From positions 3,497,646 to 3,561,645 of the forward strand of contig NC_135213.1 of the NCBI RefSeq assembly GCF_052324685.1: a DNA stretch of 64,000 bases, given 5' to 3'. Numbering within the stretch: position 1 is the stretch's first letter; each line of letters opens with the position of its first letter. The DNA is from Brachyhypopomus gauderio. Taxonomy: Eukaryota; Chordata; Actinopteri; Gymnotiformes; Hypopomidae. Positions 35,392 through 47,700 of this stretch are shown here, piece by piece. The notes below the pieces were generated by a model. It was given only the letters and a program-made list of their open reading frames with translations, was not told the origin of the DNA and did not search any database. Both the position numbers and the translations under genes were made by a program.

Positions 35392-36320
35392 TGTGCTGAA
35401 ATAATATTCATTACAGTAACAGCTTTGTGACTGTTTTTGGTAAACAACATAAACTAAGCTAGAGCGTGATTAAGGACACAAATTCTTAATGCTCACTGGT
35501 AAATATAATGCTAAAGTAAAACAATTATCTGTTTATTGGTCTGTAAAGCCACGAGGCAAAATATTCATGTGATATGACTTTGTAAACACAATTGCCTACA
35601 TTTGGTTAATTATATTAAAAGAACATAGATTGTATTAGGTTAGTCTTAAACATGTGTTAAAGCAAGAAATTTTCATTTGACTGAAAATTTTTCCTGGCAA
35701 AAAACAATGCCAGCAATTACTGAAAATGTGGTGTAGTTGGGACACAGCCTCTTTTGCCTAATTCTACACAATAAACACATTTATAAAGTATATTCCTCTA
35801 AACAGCCTGTGTAAGGTGAGATGAGAGAATCTTTGAAGTGACAAAATGCAACACCTGAGCAATAAATGTACATAAATATTTATATAATGGAGTTATCTGG
35901 GGGTCCTCGTCCCAAAAATTATTTAAAGATCAAGTCAAATTTAGTGAATCCTGGTAAGTTTTAAAAGGCTCTCTTGTTTTTTTTTTATCAGATTCACTAT
36001 CGCAAAAATATAAGCAGTAAGATTACCTGCTTTAAGTAGGTATGTTACAAAAAAATTTAAGTCCAAAAATGTCAAATTAAATCACACCACTGGATAGTCT
36101 TTAAATTCAAACACAACACCACCATCCATGTTAAAATTGGTTAGAAATAAAAAAAAGTTATGACATTTTAAATGGAAGGAAAATGCGCCTTTTTTCTCCA
36201 ACTGTATTAAAGCTAAATAAAGAAAAGTGATCAGTGGAGAGATTCTTCCATATAAATAACCATAACTTCTATATTTTACTATAAATTCAAAAAAAAATTA
36301 AATGTAGTCAGTATATAGTA
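35392..36320. other. No gene seen, downstream of receptor B
   Basis: AT-rich DNA with a possible AATAAA at about 35769. No exon, RNA gene or element end was supported. Confidence 0.4.
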
Positions 36321-37189
36321 CACTGTAAAAAATCTTTGTTTGCTTATGTTCTGTGAATATAAAAATTTATGTGGGCAAAGCATGAAACATAAAAATTGTT
36401 ACTCCAAAAACAAAAAATGAGTTGTGCCATCAGCTGCTGCATTTTTACCATTCAACTTAATATTTTGTGTTCAGTGAATGAGCATTATGGTTCTCAGTCA
36501 ACATGTCAAGTCCAAAGTAAAAAACTGTGTTGGGCGAGCAATAGTGGTAGTGGTGAAACTAATGCGCATGCTCGAGAGAAGATTTTCTTGGCGCCTTCTG
36601 CACCCAAACTAAAATGAAGACCCAGCGTTTCACCATTTATCTAGAGGACTTCAAACGTTCACTGAGTGAAGTTAATGTGGATCTTTACTAAGCTAACACA
36701 ACTAACTTGGTGGTGTTTGTTGAGTTTGAATTTTGAACTAGGTCGTATTTCAACATATTTTCCAAACGTATAATTATCAAAACTAGAGCTAAGCCAACAA
36801 GTTGTTTTTCAGTGTTTTAACTTTGCTATGAGTTTAGTAATGTTAGTGTTAATACTGTTGTGGTTGGCAAGGACAAGCTTAACGGTTAATTAACCGTCAC
36901 GCATTAACTGTCCGTTTGGAATTTAACTTTACCTCATGTCGGCAAACTGTTAGCATGCGGACTAACGTTAGCTACCTAGCTAGCTAGATCTGCGTAGTAA
37001 TTAAGCATTTGCTGAAGCCCAATCGATTTCTAATTAAGTACTTTTTTAGATACTTTTTCCAACCACATACACAGGGTATCTGCACATTTTTAAATCTCAA
37101 ATTCAATGACTTTTAAGACCTTTTTAATACCTCTCACAAGAAAAATAATACTATTACCGGGGATGCAGGTGTGTTCCACATCGTAGACG

Positions 37190-37215
37190 GGGGGGGGGGG
37201 GGGGGGGGGGGGGGG
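37190..37215. repeat. poly(G) tract
   Basis: An almost uninterrupted G run. Length is likely unreliable in any assembly. Confidence 0.95.
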
Positions 37216-38179
37216 CGAACGAGAATTGTTGACGTTGTTGAGGCCATATACTCCAACGCTAGGAACAACTGAACAACACACACTTATAATAATTTAATGC
37301 CTCCCCTCATAAAATTCCAGACATTTTAAGACATTTTTAGGCCTTGAATATGGAAAACTAAATTTAAGACATTTTAAGACTTTTTAAGGACCCGCGGGTA
37401 CCCTGATACAGCTCCACGGTCAGTTCTCCCGTTTCCCTGGATGTGTGTTGTATGCGTGTTAGTGTCCCCCCTCCCTTAGAACCAGTGTGTTTTTGCCGTT
37501 AGCGTATTGCTAATAAATTAGCATTGAGCTAACGTTTGTGTCATGGCTCATTCTTGTCCTCCTGACTCCACGACGTTTCAATTTTTATTACATTTATACA
37601 GCAGCTCTCATATGCCTGTTTGGTAATATTTTATGTTTACTTTTTGACATGCAAATAAAATGCACAATTACTTAATTATATTCTGTATATTTTGAATTTA
37701 CTTCATAAAGCATAAAATGTATAGTTCAGACAACTTGGATACTAATGAATAATTACCTGAACTAAACAATTGTAGCTGGAACAACATAAAACATTTTGTT
37801 GGACTCACTAGGTGTATTTGGTTAATATTAGTGGTGGGACTTTAACGCGTTAATTTCGATTAATTAATTACAGGAAAATTAACGCACTAAAAAAATTAAC
37901 GCATTTTAACGCATTTAACGGACGAGACACTTTTGCACCGTGGAATGTTTCTCAGTGCGCGAGTTCCGGGCATACAGATTATATGGACGCACAATAAGAT
38001 CATGATGGAGATGACTGAAGAGGCTACGCTGGTGGATGGGAAATTTAAATATAAGAAACTTCCAGATGGAAGTACAAACAAAAATAGTGTTATTTGCACT
38101 TTATGTAGGAAGGAGTTCGCTTATCACAGGAGCACTTCCACCCTTGTTACCACCTCAACGCAAAACATGTTGCGGCTAA

Positions 38180-38490
38180 AGCTGGGCGTACACTGTGCGA
38201 TATTTTAAATCGTGTACTCAGCTCCAGCTCAAACTGTACGACTAAATCGCAGGGAGAGTCGGCTCGTGGAGCTGCTTCAACAGTGAGATACTCTCACGAG
38301 GAGCGATTTGAATTTCAAACATGTTTGATGTTCTTGCAACGCTGCGATTTCTGATCGGGAGTTGGTCGTGAGGTGTGAATCGTTCCTCGTTTACCTGTGT
38401 AAACTATACTATGCACGACACGCGATTGAGCCGAAACGAGTGAAAAATCGGCTGAAAATGGGCCAAAAATCGCACAGTGTACGCCCAGCT
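38180..38490. mobile_element. MITE with TAA target duplication nested in hAT element
   Basis: Inverted ends AGCTGGGCGTACACTGTGCG, matched exactly at the right, and TAA at both sides (38177-38179 and 38491-38493). The 3-bp target and lack of coding suggest a Harbinger-derived MITE. Confidence 0.8.
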
Positions 38491-38779
38491 TAACGCGCAG
38501 GTCAGTAATGGTAACTTAGCTGCTAAATGTATTCCTAGTACGATAGGGTGACCAAACGTCCGTAATTCACATCCTGTGAGGAAACGTCCTGGTTTTTAAA
38601 TTACCTTCATTGGACCATTAAGACTGGATTAAACTTTCGCGAATGGCGCGCGACTCCGCACGCGTTTATACATGATGCGTCACATTATTTGTGTTGTCCG
38701 CTCCCTGTGGTCGAAGATAAATCCTTACAAGAAGCGCTGCGAATTGCATCAACTGATGCAAGTTACGAACTACCGTCCA

Positions 38780-38856
38780 GGGGTGAGTTTCCCAAAACGT
38801 ATAGCGCCAAGTACTTCTTAACCTCGTACGTAAGAACGTTTTGGGAAACTCACCCC
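38780..38856. mobile_element. Small palindromic element nested in hAT element
   Basis: A 77-bp perfect-ended hairpin: GGGGTGAGTTTCCCAAAACG at the left and its reverse complement at the right with a short spacer. Confidence 0.7.
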
Positions 38857-40176
38857 AGAAAGACAATGTCGAAGAAAATCCAGCAGCTGTATGATGAGGA
38901 AAGAATTAAAACAGGTTATTGTGAAGAGTGCCACAAATGTGGCTCTGACTGGGGATCACTGGACCTCTGTTAGCAACAAGAATGATCTTGGTGTGACAGC
39001 TCATATTATAGATGATGAATCTATAGATGATGAAGATCCAGTCATTTGCTTTGAGCATGCAGAAGACCACTTCTAGGCACTATGGAGATGCCTGTGGCAG
39101 AGGCCTGGGAAATTAAAGAAAGTCTACCATCTAAAATGGTATTAAAAAACATCTTCTGATTTACTTAAATTCTTCCAATATCCTGAGCAAAACTCCCTAA
39201 ATTAAACAACATTTTGGTCAGAATTTCCAATGTTCTGAACTGTTTTCTGCACACTACACATATATTTGTCTTCGTAGTAGACTGGTGGAAAAATAAACAA
39301 GATGTTGAAGTTTATGATTATGTTCATTGATTCATTCATCATTCAAACTTAAATGAATATTTCTCATGTTAAATACTGAAATGCGATTAAAATGCGATTA
39401 ATTTCGATTAATTAATTACAAAGCTTCCGATTAATTCGATTAATTTTTTTGATCGCGTCCCACCCCTAGTTAATATATAACATTTTGTTGGCTCAACTTA
39501 TTTTCTTTAATTAGACTGAATTCTGTAGTTGTCAGCAGAACTTAAAATTTGCAATTTGCAGAGCTTAAATTAGACCAACTAAAAAAATTAGGTGCAACGG
39601 GTCACTAAGATTTTTTTAGTTGGTGAGACTTGAAATTTTTTACAGTGTATGGACATGACATTATAATGAATATTTAATGATTAATCTTTAAATGAATTTA
39701 AAAATAAGTCAGGTAATCATTATGGTGAAATTAAAAAATAATAATATTCTGAGAAAATGCTGTAACCTAAAGATTCTGTTAACACAATTAGACACGTTAT
39801 AAATAGGCATGTAGGCATGATTAATTATTTATTACTGTTATTTAAATCATCGGATACAAGACAACTCAAAGAAATAATGCAAATAAAGTTTAAAAGAATT
39901 ACAAATATTATGATTATAGTTAGTTTTAATATATAAAATATTGAATAAATATTTCGTGTTGGTTTATTAGGACATAAATTATGTGTTTTGTTCATGTATT
40001 ATGACTTACGCCGTTAGTTACCGGCGGCCATGATGAACCAGATCGTCTGACCATATGTACCGGCTCAAAAAAAAACACTCTTATATTTCTGATGAAAATT
40101 AAACTTCATCGGAATAAAGATAAAATACTTAACTTATCTTACATCTACCTCTAAAGCTCTTCCGATGTCTGAAATA

Positions 40177-40444
40177 CAGGCGGTCCCTGGGTTACGACGT
40201 CGATCCGTTCCTATGCTCGCATCGTAAACCGATTTTCGGTGGAACATACGTACATACTGTACGTAAATAACGTACTGTACGCAGTTATCCTATCCTAACA
40301 CCTATCCTGACGCCGTCCTCCTCGGTCCCGAGCCGCCAACACACCGTCAAAGTTCCGTTTATGACGCAGAACCACTTCAGTCCAAACAAGGATTTATACA
40401 GTAAATGGGAGAACTCGAGAACCTCGTAACCCGGGAACCGTCTG
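40177..40444. mobile_element. Mariner-type MITE with TA flanks
   Basis: Inverted ends CAGGCGGTCCCTGGGTTACGA and CAGACGGTTCCCGGGTTACGA, flanked by TA. The 268-bp interior has no frame. A related end (GAGTCCCCGATTAACGACGA) occurs at 61462. Confidence 0.75.
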
Positions 40445-40747
40445 TATGATGTTTATGTTGATTGAATCGGAGCATTAATGTCTTCGGCACGACCAATCAA
40501 GTTGAAAACATAAACTGACCAAATCAAATTGGACTTAAGGCAGGAGGGAGGGAACTTTTCTACGTAATGTCCAAAAATCAGAAGGCGGGATGAGCCGCAA
40601 GTCAATCAGAAGACGGCGGTGTCATCCAGCGCTGGTGATCCAGTGAGAGGATCATATTTCGGCCTCAAAGCAGATAACACGCGTGTGGATTATTATTACG
40701 ATGCAGGGGCGTTGCCTAGGTATGTAAAGATCCGGGGCTCAGCCCAA

Positions 40748-40749
<2 letters not shown>

Positions 40750-40818
<69 letters not shown>

Positions 40819-40824
40819 TATATA
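40750..40824. repeat. (TA)n microsatellite
   Basis: A long AT dinucleotide run with a CAT interruption near 40812. Confidence 0.95.
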
Positions 40825-40943
40825 AAATTTACAATACGTACCCTGATATATAATGTTTAACACTATAATATGGAGTTATATTTTTTTTATTCATGTTGAG
40901 GGCTTTAAACTTCTACCTACCACTTTAGCCCAGCGTGTTCGTT

Positions 40944-41485
40944 TGATGGGAAGGAGATAGCAGGAACCACCATACCAAAATTATAGCAATACCAAAAAGG
41001 CCTTTATTAAAACAGAGATATCTCTGGAGATCCCACATCCTAACATTTACATCAGAGAGACCCAACAAGTGTTTGTACATGCCGTCTTTATATATGATTT
41101 CTCCGCCCCCAAACGCTTAGATCTTCTTCTATACCTTACATGGTGTTGTTGTTCGAGCAAATATGATTTTGCTGCTCAAGCAGACATGACTTTTCCATTT
41201 GTTTCAACATATTAGAATATCTGTTCAAAGGGATGCTGTCCTACACCGGTATGTTGTACTTCTCCTTTATCAGTCTAACACTGCGGTCCTCAACTTCCCG
41301 TTGACCGGGTCATCTTCCCTTTGAAACTCCTTACACATCATTATTTCCCAAGGCCCTTCTTAGGGTTCACAGCTTAAACACATCTAATGCAGTAGTTATA
41401 TTTAATTACTATATTATGTTAATGGTAAGCAAAATATTATTGTAGCTAATGCTATTGCTAAGCAAAAACCCAAAATCACAACATT
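40944..41485 (-). repeat. Possible solo LTR
   Basis: The minus strand reads TATATAAAGACGG at about 41097-41085 and AATAAAGGCC about 90 bases later at 41011, a retroviral-type promoter and polyadenylation pair. Candidate ends are TGTTGTGATT and CTTCCCATCA. No target duplication was found. Confidence 0.4.
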
Positions 41486-42112
41486 CAACAGATTTAAAAT
41501 TTAACAAAGGGTGCACAAATTCTGCAGAATGACTGTTGGTGACCTAAAGATAGTGAGCTTTTACTAAAGGACATGGACCAGGTATATTCCATCAGTAAAT
41601 CCATTCCTCAATAAAGTATGCAAAACAGTATGTCAACAATGGATTTCCTGCAACTGTGTAATAATGTAAACAATTCACTTGTTTCTAATTTGTTCTTTTA
41701 CCTTTTATGACACACTGAAACAAATTATTGAAAGAAATATTATCAATTATTAGTGCTAAGGGCTCTACACAATTAATACTCTTTAAGAATTACTTATTAT
41801 CTATCCTGTATGTTTTTGCACAGTCTTTCTTCTCCTAACCTGTTCTTTCTTTAGATCAGTCCAGTCCTGATCAGTTCAGTTCATTTCAGGTCTCTCCACA
41901 TTTCATATTTCCTCGCTCTCCACCCTCTCTTCTACCCTGTTAAACAGTAATTCAGGAAAGCATGCTTAAAATAAAGCTGGAAACAATATTTTAAATACAA
42001 AAGACTGTGCTAAAACAAACTACATCTGGCATTATTTTGCTAGTCTTCGTACTAAAAACATGTGTATTTTATTAATATTTTGTTTATTATGCATTGTTTG
42101 TCTTGTATTGTC
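41486..42112. other. No gene seen
   Basis: AT-rich DNA without a recognised exon or element. Confidence 0.4.
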
Positions 42113-43290
42113 TTCTCCCATCTCCTCTCCTCTCCAGTTCTACTGTTCTCCTCTCCTGTTCTCTCCTCTTTCCTCTCCTGTTCTCTGCTCTCCTCTCCTG
42201 TTGTCTGTTCTCTCTAGTCCTCTGCTCTCCTCTCCTGTTGTCTGTTCTCCTCTCTAGTCCTCTGTTCTCCTCTCCTGTTGTCTGTTCTCTGCTCTCCTCT
42301 CCTGTTGTCTGTTCTCTTCTCCTCTGCTCTCCTCTCCTGTTGTCTGTTCTCTTCTCCTCTGCTCTCTCCTCTTTCCTCTCCTGTTCTCTGCTCTCCTCTC
42401 CTGTTGTCTGTTCTCCTCTCTAGTCCTCTGCTCTCCTCTCCTGTTATCTGTTCTCCTCTCTAGTCCTCTGTTCTCCTCTCCTGTTGTCTGTTCTCTGCTC
42501 TCCTCTCCTGTTGTCTGTTCTCTTCTCCTCTCCTCTCCTGTTGTCTGTTCTCTTCTCTTCTGCTCTCCTCTCCTGTTGTCTGTTCTCTTCTCCTCTGCTC
42601 TCTCCTCTCCTGTTCTCTGCTCTCCTCTCCTGTTGTCTGTTCTCCTCTCTAGTCCTCTGCTCTCCTCTCCTGTTGTCTGTTCTCCTCTCTAGTCCTCTGT
42701 TCTCCTCTCCTGTTGTCTGTTCTCTGCTCTCCTCTCCTGTTGTCTGTTCTCTGCTCTCCTCTCCTGTTGTCTGTTCTCTTCTCCTCTCCTCTCCTGTTGT
42801 CTGTTCTCTTCTCTTCTGCTCTCCTCTCCTGTTGTCTGTTCTCTTCTCCTCTGCTCTCTCCTCTTTCCTCTCCTGTTCTCTGCTCTCCTCTCCTGTTGTC
42901 TGTTCTCCTCTCTAGTCCTCTGCTCTCCTCTCCTGTTGTCTGTTCTCCTCTCTAGTCCTCTGCTCTCCTCTCCTGTTGTCTGTTCTCCTCTCTAGTCCTC
43001 TGTTCTCCTCTCCTGTTGTCTGTTCTCTGCTCTCCTCTCCTGTTGTCTGTTCTCTTCTCCTCTGCTCTCCTCTCCTGTTGTCTGTTCTCTTCTCCTCTGC
43101 TCTCCTCTCCTGTTGTCTGTTCTCTTCTCCTCTGCTCTCCTCTGCTGTTGTCTGTTCTCTTCTCCTCTGCTCTCCTCTCCTGTTGTCTGTTCTCTTCTCC
43201 TCTACTGTTCTCTCCTCTCCAGGTCTCTGTTCTCCTGTCCTCTGCTCTCCTCTCCTGTTGTCTGTTCTCCTCTCTAGTCCTCTGCTCTCA
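42113..43290. repeat. CT-rich minisatellite, about 1.2 kb
   Basis: Degenerate repeats built from CTCTCCTCTCCTGTTGTCTG and TTCTCCTCTCTAGTCCTCTG units, arranged in higher-order blocks of roughly 40 to 230 bp. The plus strand is almost free of A outside the CTAG words. All the Leu/Ser/Val/Cys-rich open frames here are products of the repeat, not genes. Confidence 0.95.
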
Positions 43291-44262
43291 AGTTCTCTTT
43301 GTTTGTATTAGGAAATAAATTACACCATAATACTTGAGATTTGAACAAACTCTAAAAAACCCTAATCCTCAACTATTAAAAGTAAATTATTTTTTGCATC
43401 ATTCATTCATTTATGCATATTCTAAAGTTTTCTTTTAAAAGCACTTGATAAAGTAAGTGGTGATATGCTGTGCTGTGTAAACTCAATAAAGGATTGTTTA
43501 TTAGCTGATCAGTTGGCTCCAGTGGAAAACACAATTTTAGGGCAGTGACCAGGGTTAAGAAACTGCTTTAAACTACCATCATAAAGTATTGTACTAAATT
43601 CTGGCTATCCACAACGTCCACTTTCTAGCTAACTAGTTAACTGCTAGTTAACTAAATGGATTTTCATTCATTGTAGCTTACAGTCCTACAATCCTAAATT
43701 TTTAAACACAATTTGAAAATGAAATAGTTATAAGCTTATCAGGTACATCAGGGCATGTTGAACATACTAACTATAACGATAACTAGCTATAACATAACTA
43801 GCTACATAAGTTTTTTTTTCTCAAACCTTCACTACCTAAGCTATCTTGGTTAACTAGCTAGATAGGTTAACTAACTAGGTTAGCTAACTAATTCCGAAGC
43901 TGACTAGTGACAAGCTGCATTTTATTAAGCACACAGTGAGTTTGATCTGTGTGTTTTGATTCGGAGACGTGTGTTTTTAACCAGCTATCAGATAGCTCCA
44001 CAAACAATGTCATCACAGTTTACATAGTTAACTACCGTTACCTTTCTCCTTGAAAAAACGCCGTATATCCATTTTCTTTCACCGTCAGCTACCTGCAACC
44101 TGCTGCCAAAACGCGGGGGTGGGGGTGGGCTCTCCTCCGCGCTCACAAAACCAGCAAGCTGATTGGCTGTTTCTCCTGAAAGGCGGAACCTTATCCTTGA
44201 AGCGGCACTATGATTGGCGTTAAGAGATTTCCTATTCTCACAGCAGCATTGGCCTCCTCATT
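43291..44262. other. No gene seen; region upstream of MHC class I gene
   Basis: Contains low-complexity AACTAGCTAGTTAACTA-type sequence at 43620-43900. No exon or clear promoter motif was found. Confidence 0.4.
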
Positions 44263-44616
44263 CAGTGTTGCCAGGTTCGCGGTTTTCACGCCAAATTGGG
44301 CTTGTTTGAAACTCCTTCCGCGGGTAAAAAATCTGGGGTCGCGGGGTGCGGTTTTTTGGGCTACTTTTGAGTTGGGCCACCGCGGGAGTTACAAGTCAAC
44401 AATAAGAATCGATGGCGATATAATACTTAAATAGTCTCAATTTTAACACTGTAACACTGCTTTTCCGGTCGACAATTACCCCCGCTCAACAACTTACACT
44501 CGCCGCCACCCCCCCCCCCGCTCAACAACTTTGGGCTTTGGGCTAGTTTAGGCTTATGAGGGGCGGATTTTACACTGACTTTGGGCGGGATATTTTTGTA
44601 GGACCTGGCAACACTG
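44263..44616. mobile_element. Small inverted-repeat element next to MHC class I promoter
   Basis: Ends CAGTGTTGCCAGGT are matched as an inverted repeat at both sides, and the interior is CpG- and G-rich (TTGGGC words). The flanking 8-mers do not match, so the target duplication is lost or the ends are mis-set. It stops 152 bases before the class I start codon. Confidence 0.6.
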
Positions 44617-44768
44617 CTTGGCACTGAAGCGCTTACCGGCTCGGATGAACTCGTCGTTAATTCATATACGTGATCTTTTCTGTCTTTACTGAAAGCCATT
44701 GTGTGCGGATTTTGTCGATCGATTTTTAGAGGTTTTACATGTAGCTCTTTCTGGCTGTAGCCTACACC

Positions 44769-47700
44769 ATGGAGCTTATGGTGTTTCTAATTCCTTTTCT
44801 CGAGTTTGGATTTCACCTGGCCACAGGTGAGTATGAATGGCACACGTGTTATGCTATGCTGTAGCTAGCTAAAACTTAGCATTTATGTATACACATCAAA
44901 AGCCATATTCGGACTACAAGACGTCTGTATAATGTATGACCAATTTGCACCGGATAAATCCCGCGTGACCTATTTGACATTTGAAATAATAAATTTAATG
45001 GTAGTAACCCAAATAGCTAGCTAATTTTAGTCCTCGACTAGATTTAATAATAGGCTGTAATAATAATAAAATTATTTTTACTAAATAAAGATTATAAAGT
45101 CCAATGGCAGGACATTGTTCGCATTATGTACTATAATGTGACATGTCTAACAATAGTTAATACTCATTCCGAAGTAAAGTTTGTTGCTTTTGTGACTTCC
45201 AGAAACTTCCGAACTAGCTAGCTTAACAAGCTAGTCGACTAGCCAGGTAGTTTTATTTCTAACTAGGGTTGCAACGGTATGAGATTTTCACGGTATGATA
45301 ACCGTCTCAGAAAATACCGCGGTATCACGGTTATCACGGTATCACAGTTAGTTTGTATATTATTAAAAGATACACCGACCCTTAAAGAAATTACAAGTTA
45401 TTTTTGTTCAATTAACTATTTATTGTAGAAACCTGGAACTATTGTATACAAAATGTGTCCTTTAAAAAAATAAGCTGTACACATGTTTATATAAATACTG
45501 CAAAATTAGAGAAACCTAAATCATGGATTTCAGTACAATTATTTAAGTTTAAATTATTTAATATCTGATAAACTCAGCCTGGGTCAGTGTCTGATCAACA
45601 ACTGTTGTAAACGTCCGTTGTACTGCCAAGTTGGAATATAACCAGATACTGCAGGAAGAGAGGATTTATTTCTGACATCATCACAATAGAGATTTCTATT
45701 TTAAGGTTTTCACACCGAGTCTGGTTTTAACATATCAAAAACAGGTACGTTAGAATTTGAACGCATGTAAATTAATAGCGTCTTTCACATCCAGTGAAAG
45801 CAATGACCATAAAAAGCTAGGTTTATACTTTCACTAGTGACCGTAGCACGCGACTCCGCACAGTTCTTTTGTCTTACGTTAACAAATACGAGCCTCTTTT
45901 AATTCCAGGACAAAACATGAGAACGTGAAGACGTTAAGATTGGGCGTTTTGGAAATAAACAACCATTAAATAATGTGATGAAAAAGCGAATTATTTCGAG
46001 TATATGTATAAATATTTAACTTAATTAAGTTTAAGGTGCTGGGAAATATTGAAACGGACCTTTAAAGTGACGTACAAGTGTTTTAATTCCACCTTTTAAA
46101 CGTGTATGAATCCTGCAAACGTGACTTTGTTCATTGCGCTGAGGCGCAGCGCGCAAAGTTACAAAATTCGAGAGGTGTACGACCTCGCGAATCGACAGCG
46201 CGCGAGACCCTCGCGCACGGGCGGAGCCACCGCGATTACGTCATTTTCGCCACTGATTTTAGTTTAGCTTTTTTTTTTTGTAAAAAAATGTGTTAAGTCT
46301 GATGCACTTTCTGCCATTCTCACTGCTGTGTGCTGAGTAGCTGAACCGGAGCGGAGTTGCGCATGCGCGGGTCAGTTTCTCCGCTGGCTTGCTTTTTACC
46401 GGTAATAAGCAAACGCACACGGTATGATAACCGTGCATTTTAATACCGTGGTATACCGTGAAACCGGTTACCGCTGCAACCCTATTTCTAACCTGGCTAG
46501 GTTTGGTTAGCTAAAGAATCTGACCTCGTGTAACACAAAAAATGAACAATTGGATGTAAAAATAGTTTTTATTTGATAGAATATATAAAATTAGCTTTAC
46601 TTTCGTTTTTAAAATGAATGAATATCACTTATTTCTGTCGCGCTACACTCGATAACAGATGAACGACGGGTCTATCAAAGCATTTCCTGCACCTCAAATA
46701 TCAAAACACCTGAATTCTATAGGGTTGCATTTTTCATCAGTTATTCTCCCTGAGAATAAATATAAAATGGAAAAATAATTTAATTTGAGAGTTTTTGTAA
46801 TGTGTTGCCACTGTTTTATTGCATCTGTTATTCATTTGGACTCACCTTCCATATTAAATCCACCACTGATTCATTAATTCAGAGTGAATCAATGACTAAT
46901 GTGTATTAAATTCATTACTTTTACATCTTCAGGCAGTTGCAACATTTAAGTGTTGCATTGTAAAATTGTTCCCTTTTTTTGTGACAGCCTCTTGCTATCT
47001 GCAGTTCAAATATACTGCAATTACACGAGGAACAAACTTCCCAGAGTTCTCTGCTGTTGATCTTTTGAATGGAGAAGAGTTTGAGTACTATGACAGCAAC
47101 ATCAAGAAGGTGATCCCAAAGATCCAGACGGAGAGGAATAAAAATACATTGTACAGGACATGGCAGACTCAAGTCAAGGAAGGTTATCAGGACACCTTCA
47201 ATACAACTTTGATTGAATTAATGAAATATTTCCGTCACACGGAAGGTAAAGTGGAGCACATTCAGAACTTTTCTTAATAACTTGTAGCATGTGACAGCAG
47301 TAGTATTTCAATATTAGAGACTAGGCCTAATTGTGCTCATCATTACAGTGTACCACAATTGCAGCTAGAGACAATTTCCTTCATGTGTACAGTCATGGCC
47401 AAAAGTTTTGAGTGACACAAATATTATATTTGCAAAGACATTGTTGATCACCAAACTGCTCTTGAATGGTTGGGAGAAGTTGCTCTCGGAGGACATTCTG
47501 GTACCATTCTTTATTCATGGCTGTGTTTTTAGGCAAGACTGTGAGAGAGCCGATTCCCTTGGCTGAGAAGCAACCCCACACATGAATGGTTTCAGGATGC
47601 TTTACAGTTGCACGAGACAAGACTGGTGGTAGTGCTCACCTCGTCTTCTCCGAACAAGCTGTTTTACAGATGTCCCAAACAATCAGAAAGGGGATTCATC

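Larger units (their letters stand above)
37829..39468 (+). mobile_element. hAT element with BED-finger and transposase fragments
   Basis: The 8-bp duplication GTTAATAT (37821-37828 and 39469-39476) flanks inverted ends TAGTGGTGGGAC and TAGGGGTGGGAC, followed by TTAATTCGATTAAT-type subterminal repeats. Plus-strand fragments include a BED finger (SVICTLCRKEFAYHRST, 38088-38140) and, after internal insertions, NVALTGDHWTSVSN and GVTAHIIDDE at 38936-39020, the hAT catalytic region with its Asp. Stops and frame changes make it a dead copy. Two smaller elements are nested inside. Confidence 0.85.
36321..39647. mobile_element. Possible CACTA/EnSpm-type element bounded by CACTGTAAAAAAT ends
   Basis: CACTGTAAAAAATC at the left and its reverse complement ATTTTTTACAGTG at the right face each other. 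Only about 13 bp match and no 3-bp duplication is clear, so these ends may belong to two different copies. The span contains the hAT element at 37829-39468. A G homopolymer (about 25 G) lies at 37190-37215. Confidence 0.3.

Noticed and set aside
42113..43290. Tandem units considered as a CRISPR array
   Set aside because: There are no unique spacers between constant repeats; this is a eukaryotic minisatellite.
42060..43318. Many overlapping Leu/Ser/Val/Cys-rich open frames, some over 140 codons
   Set aside because: They are translations of the CT-rich minisatellite, occur in several frames at once, and have no domain or splice context.
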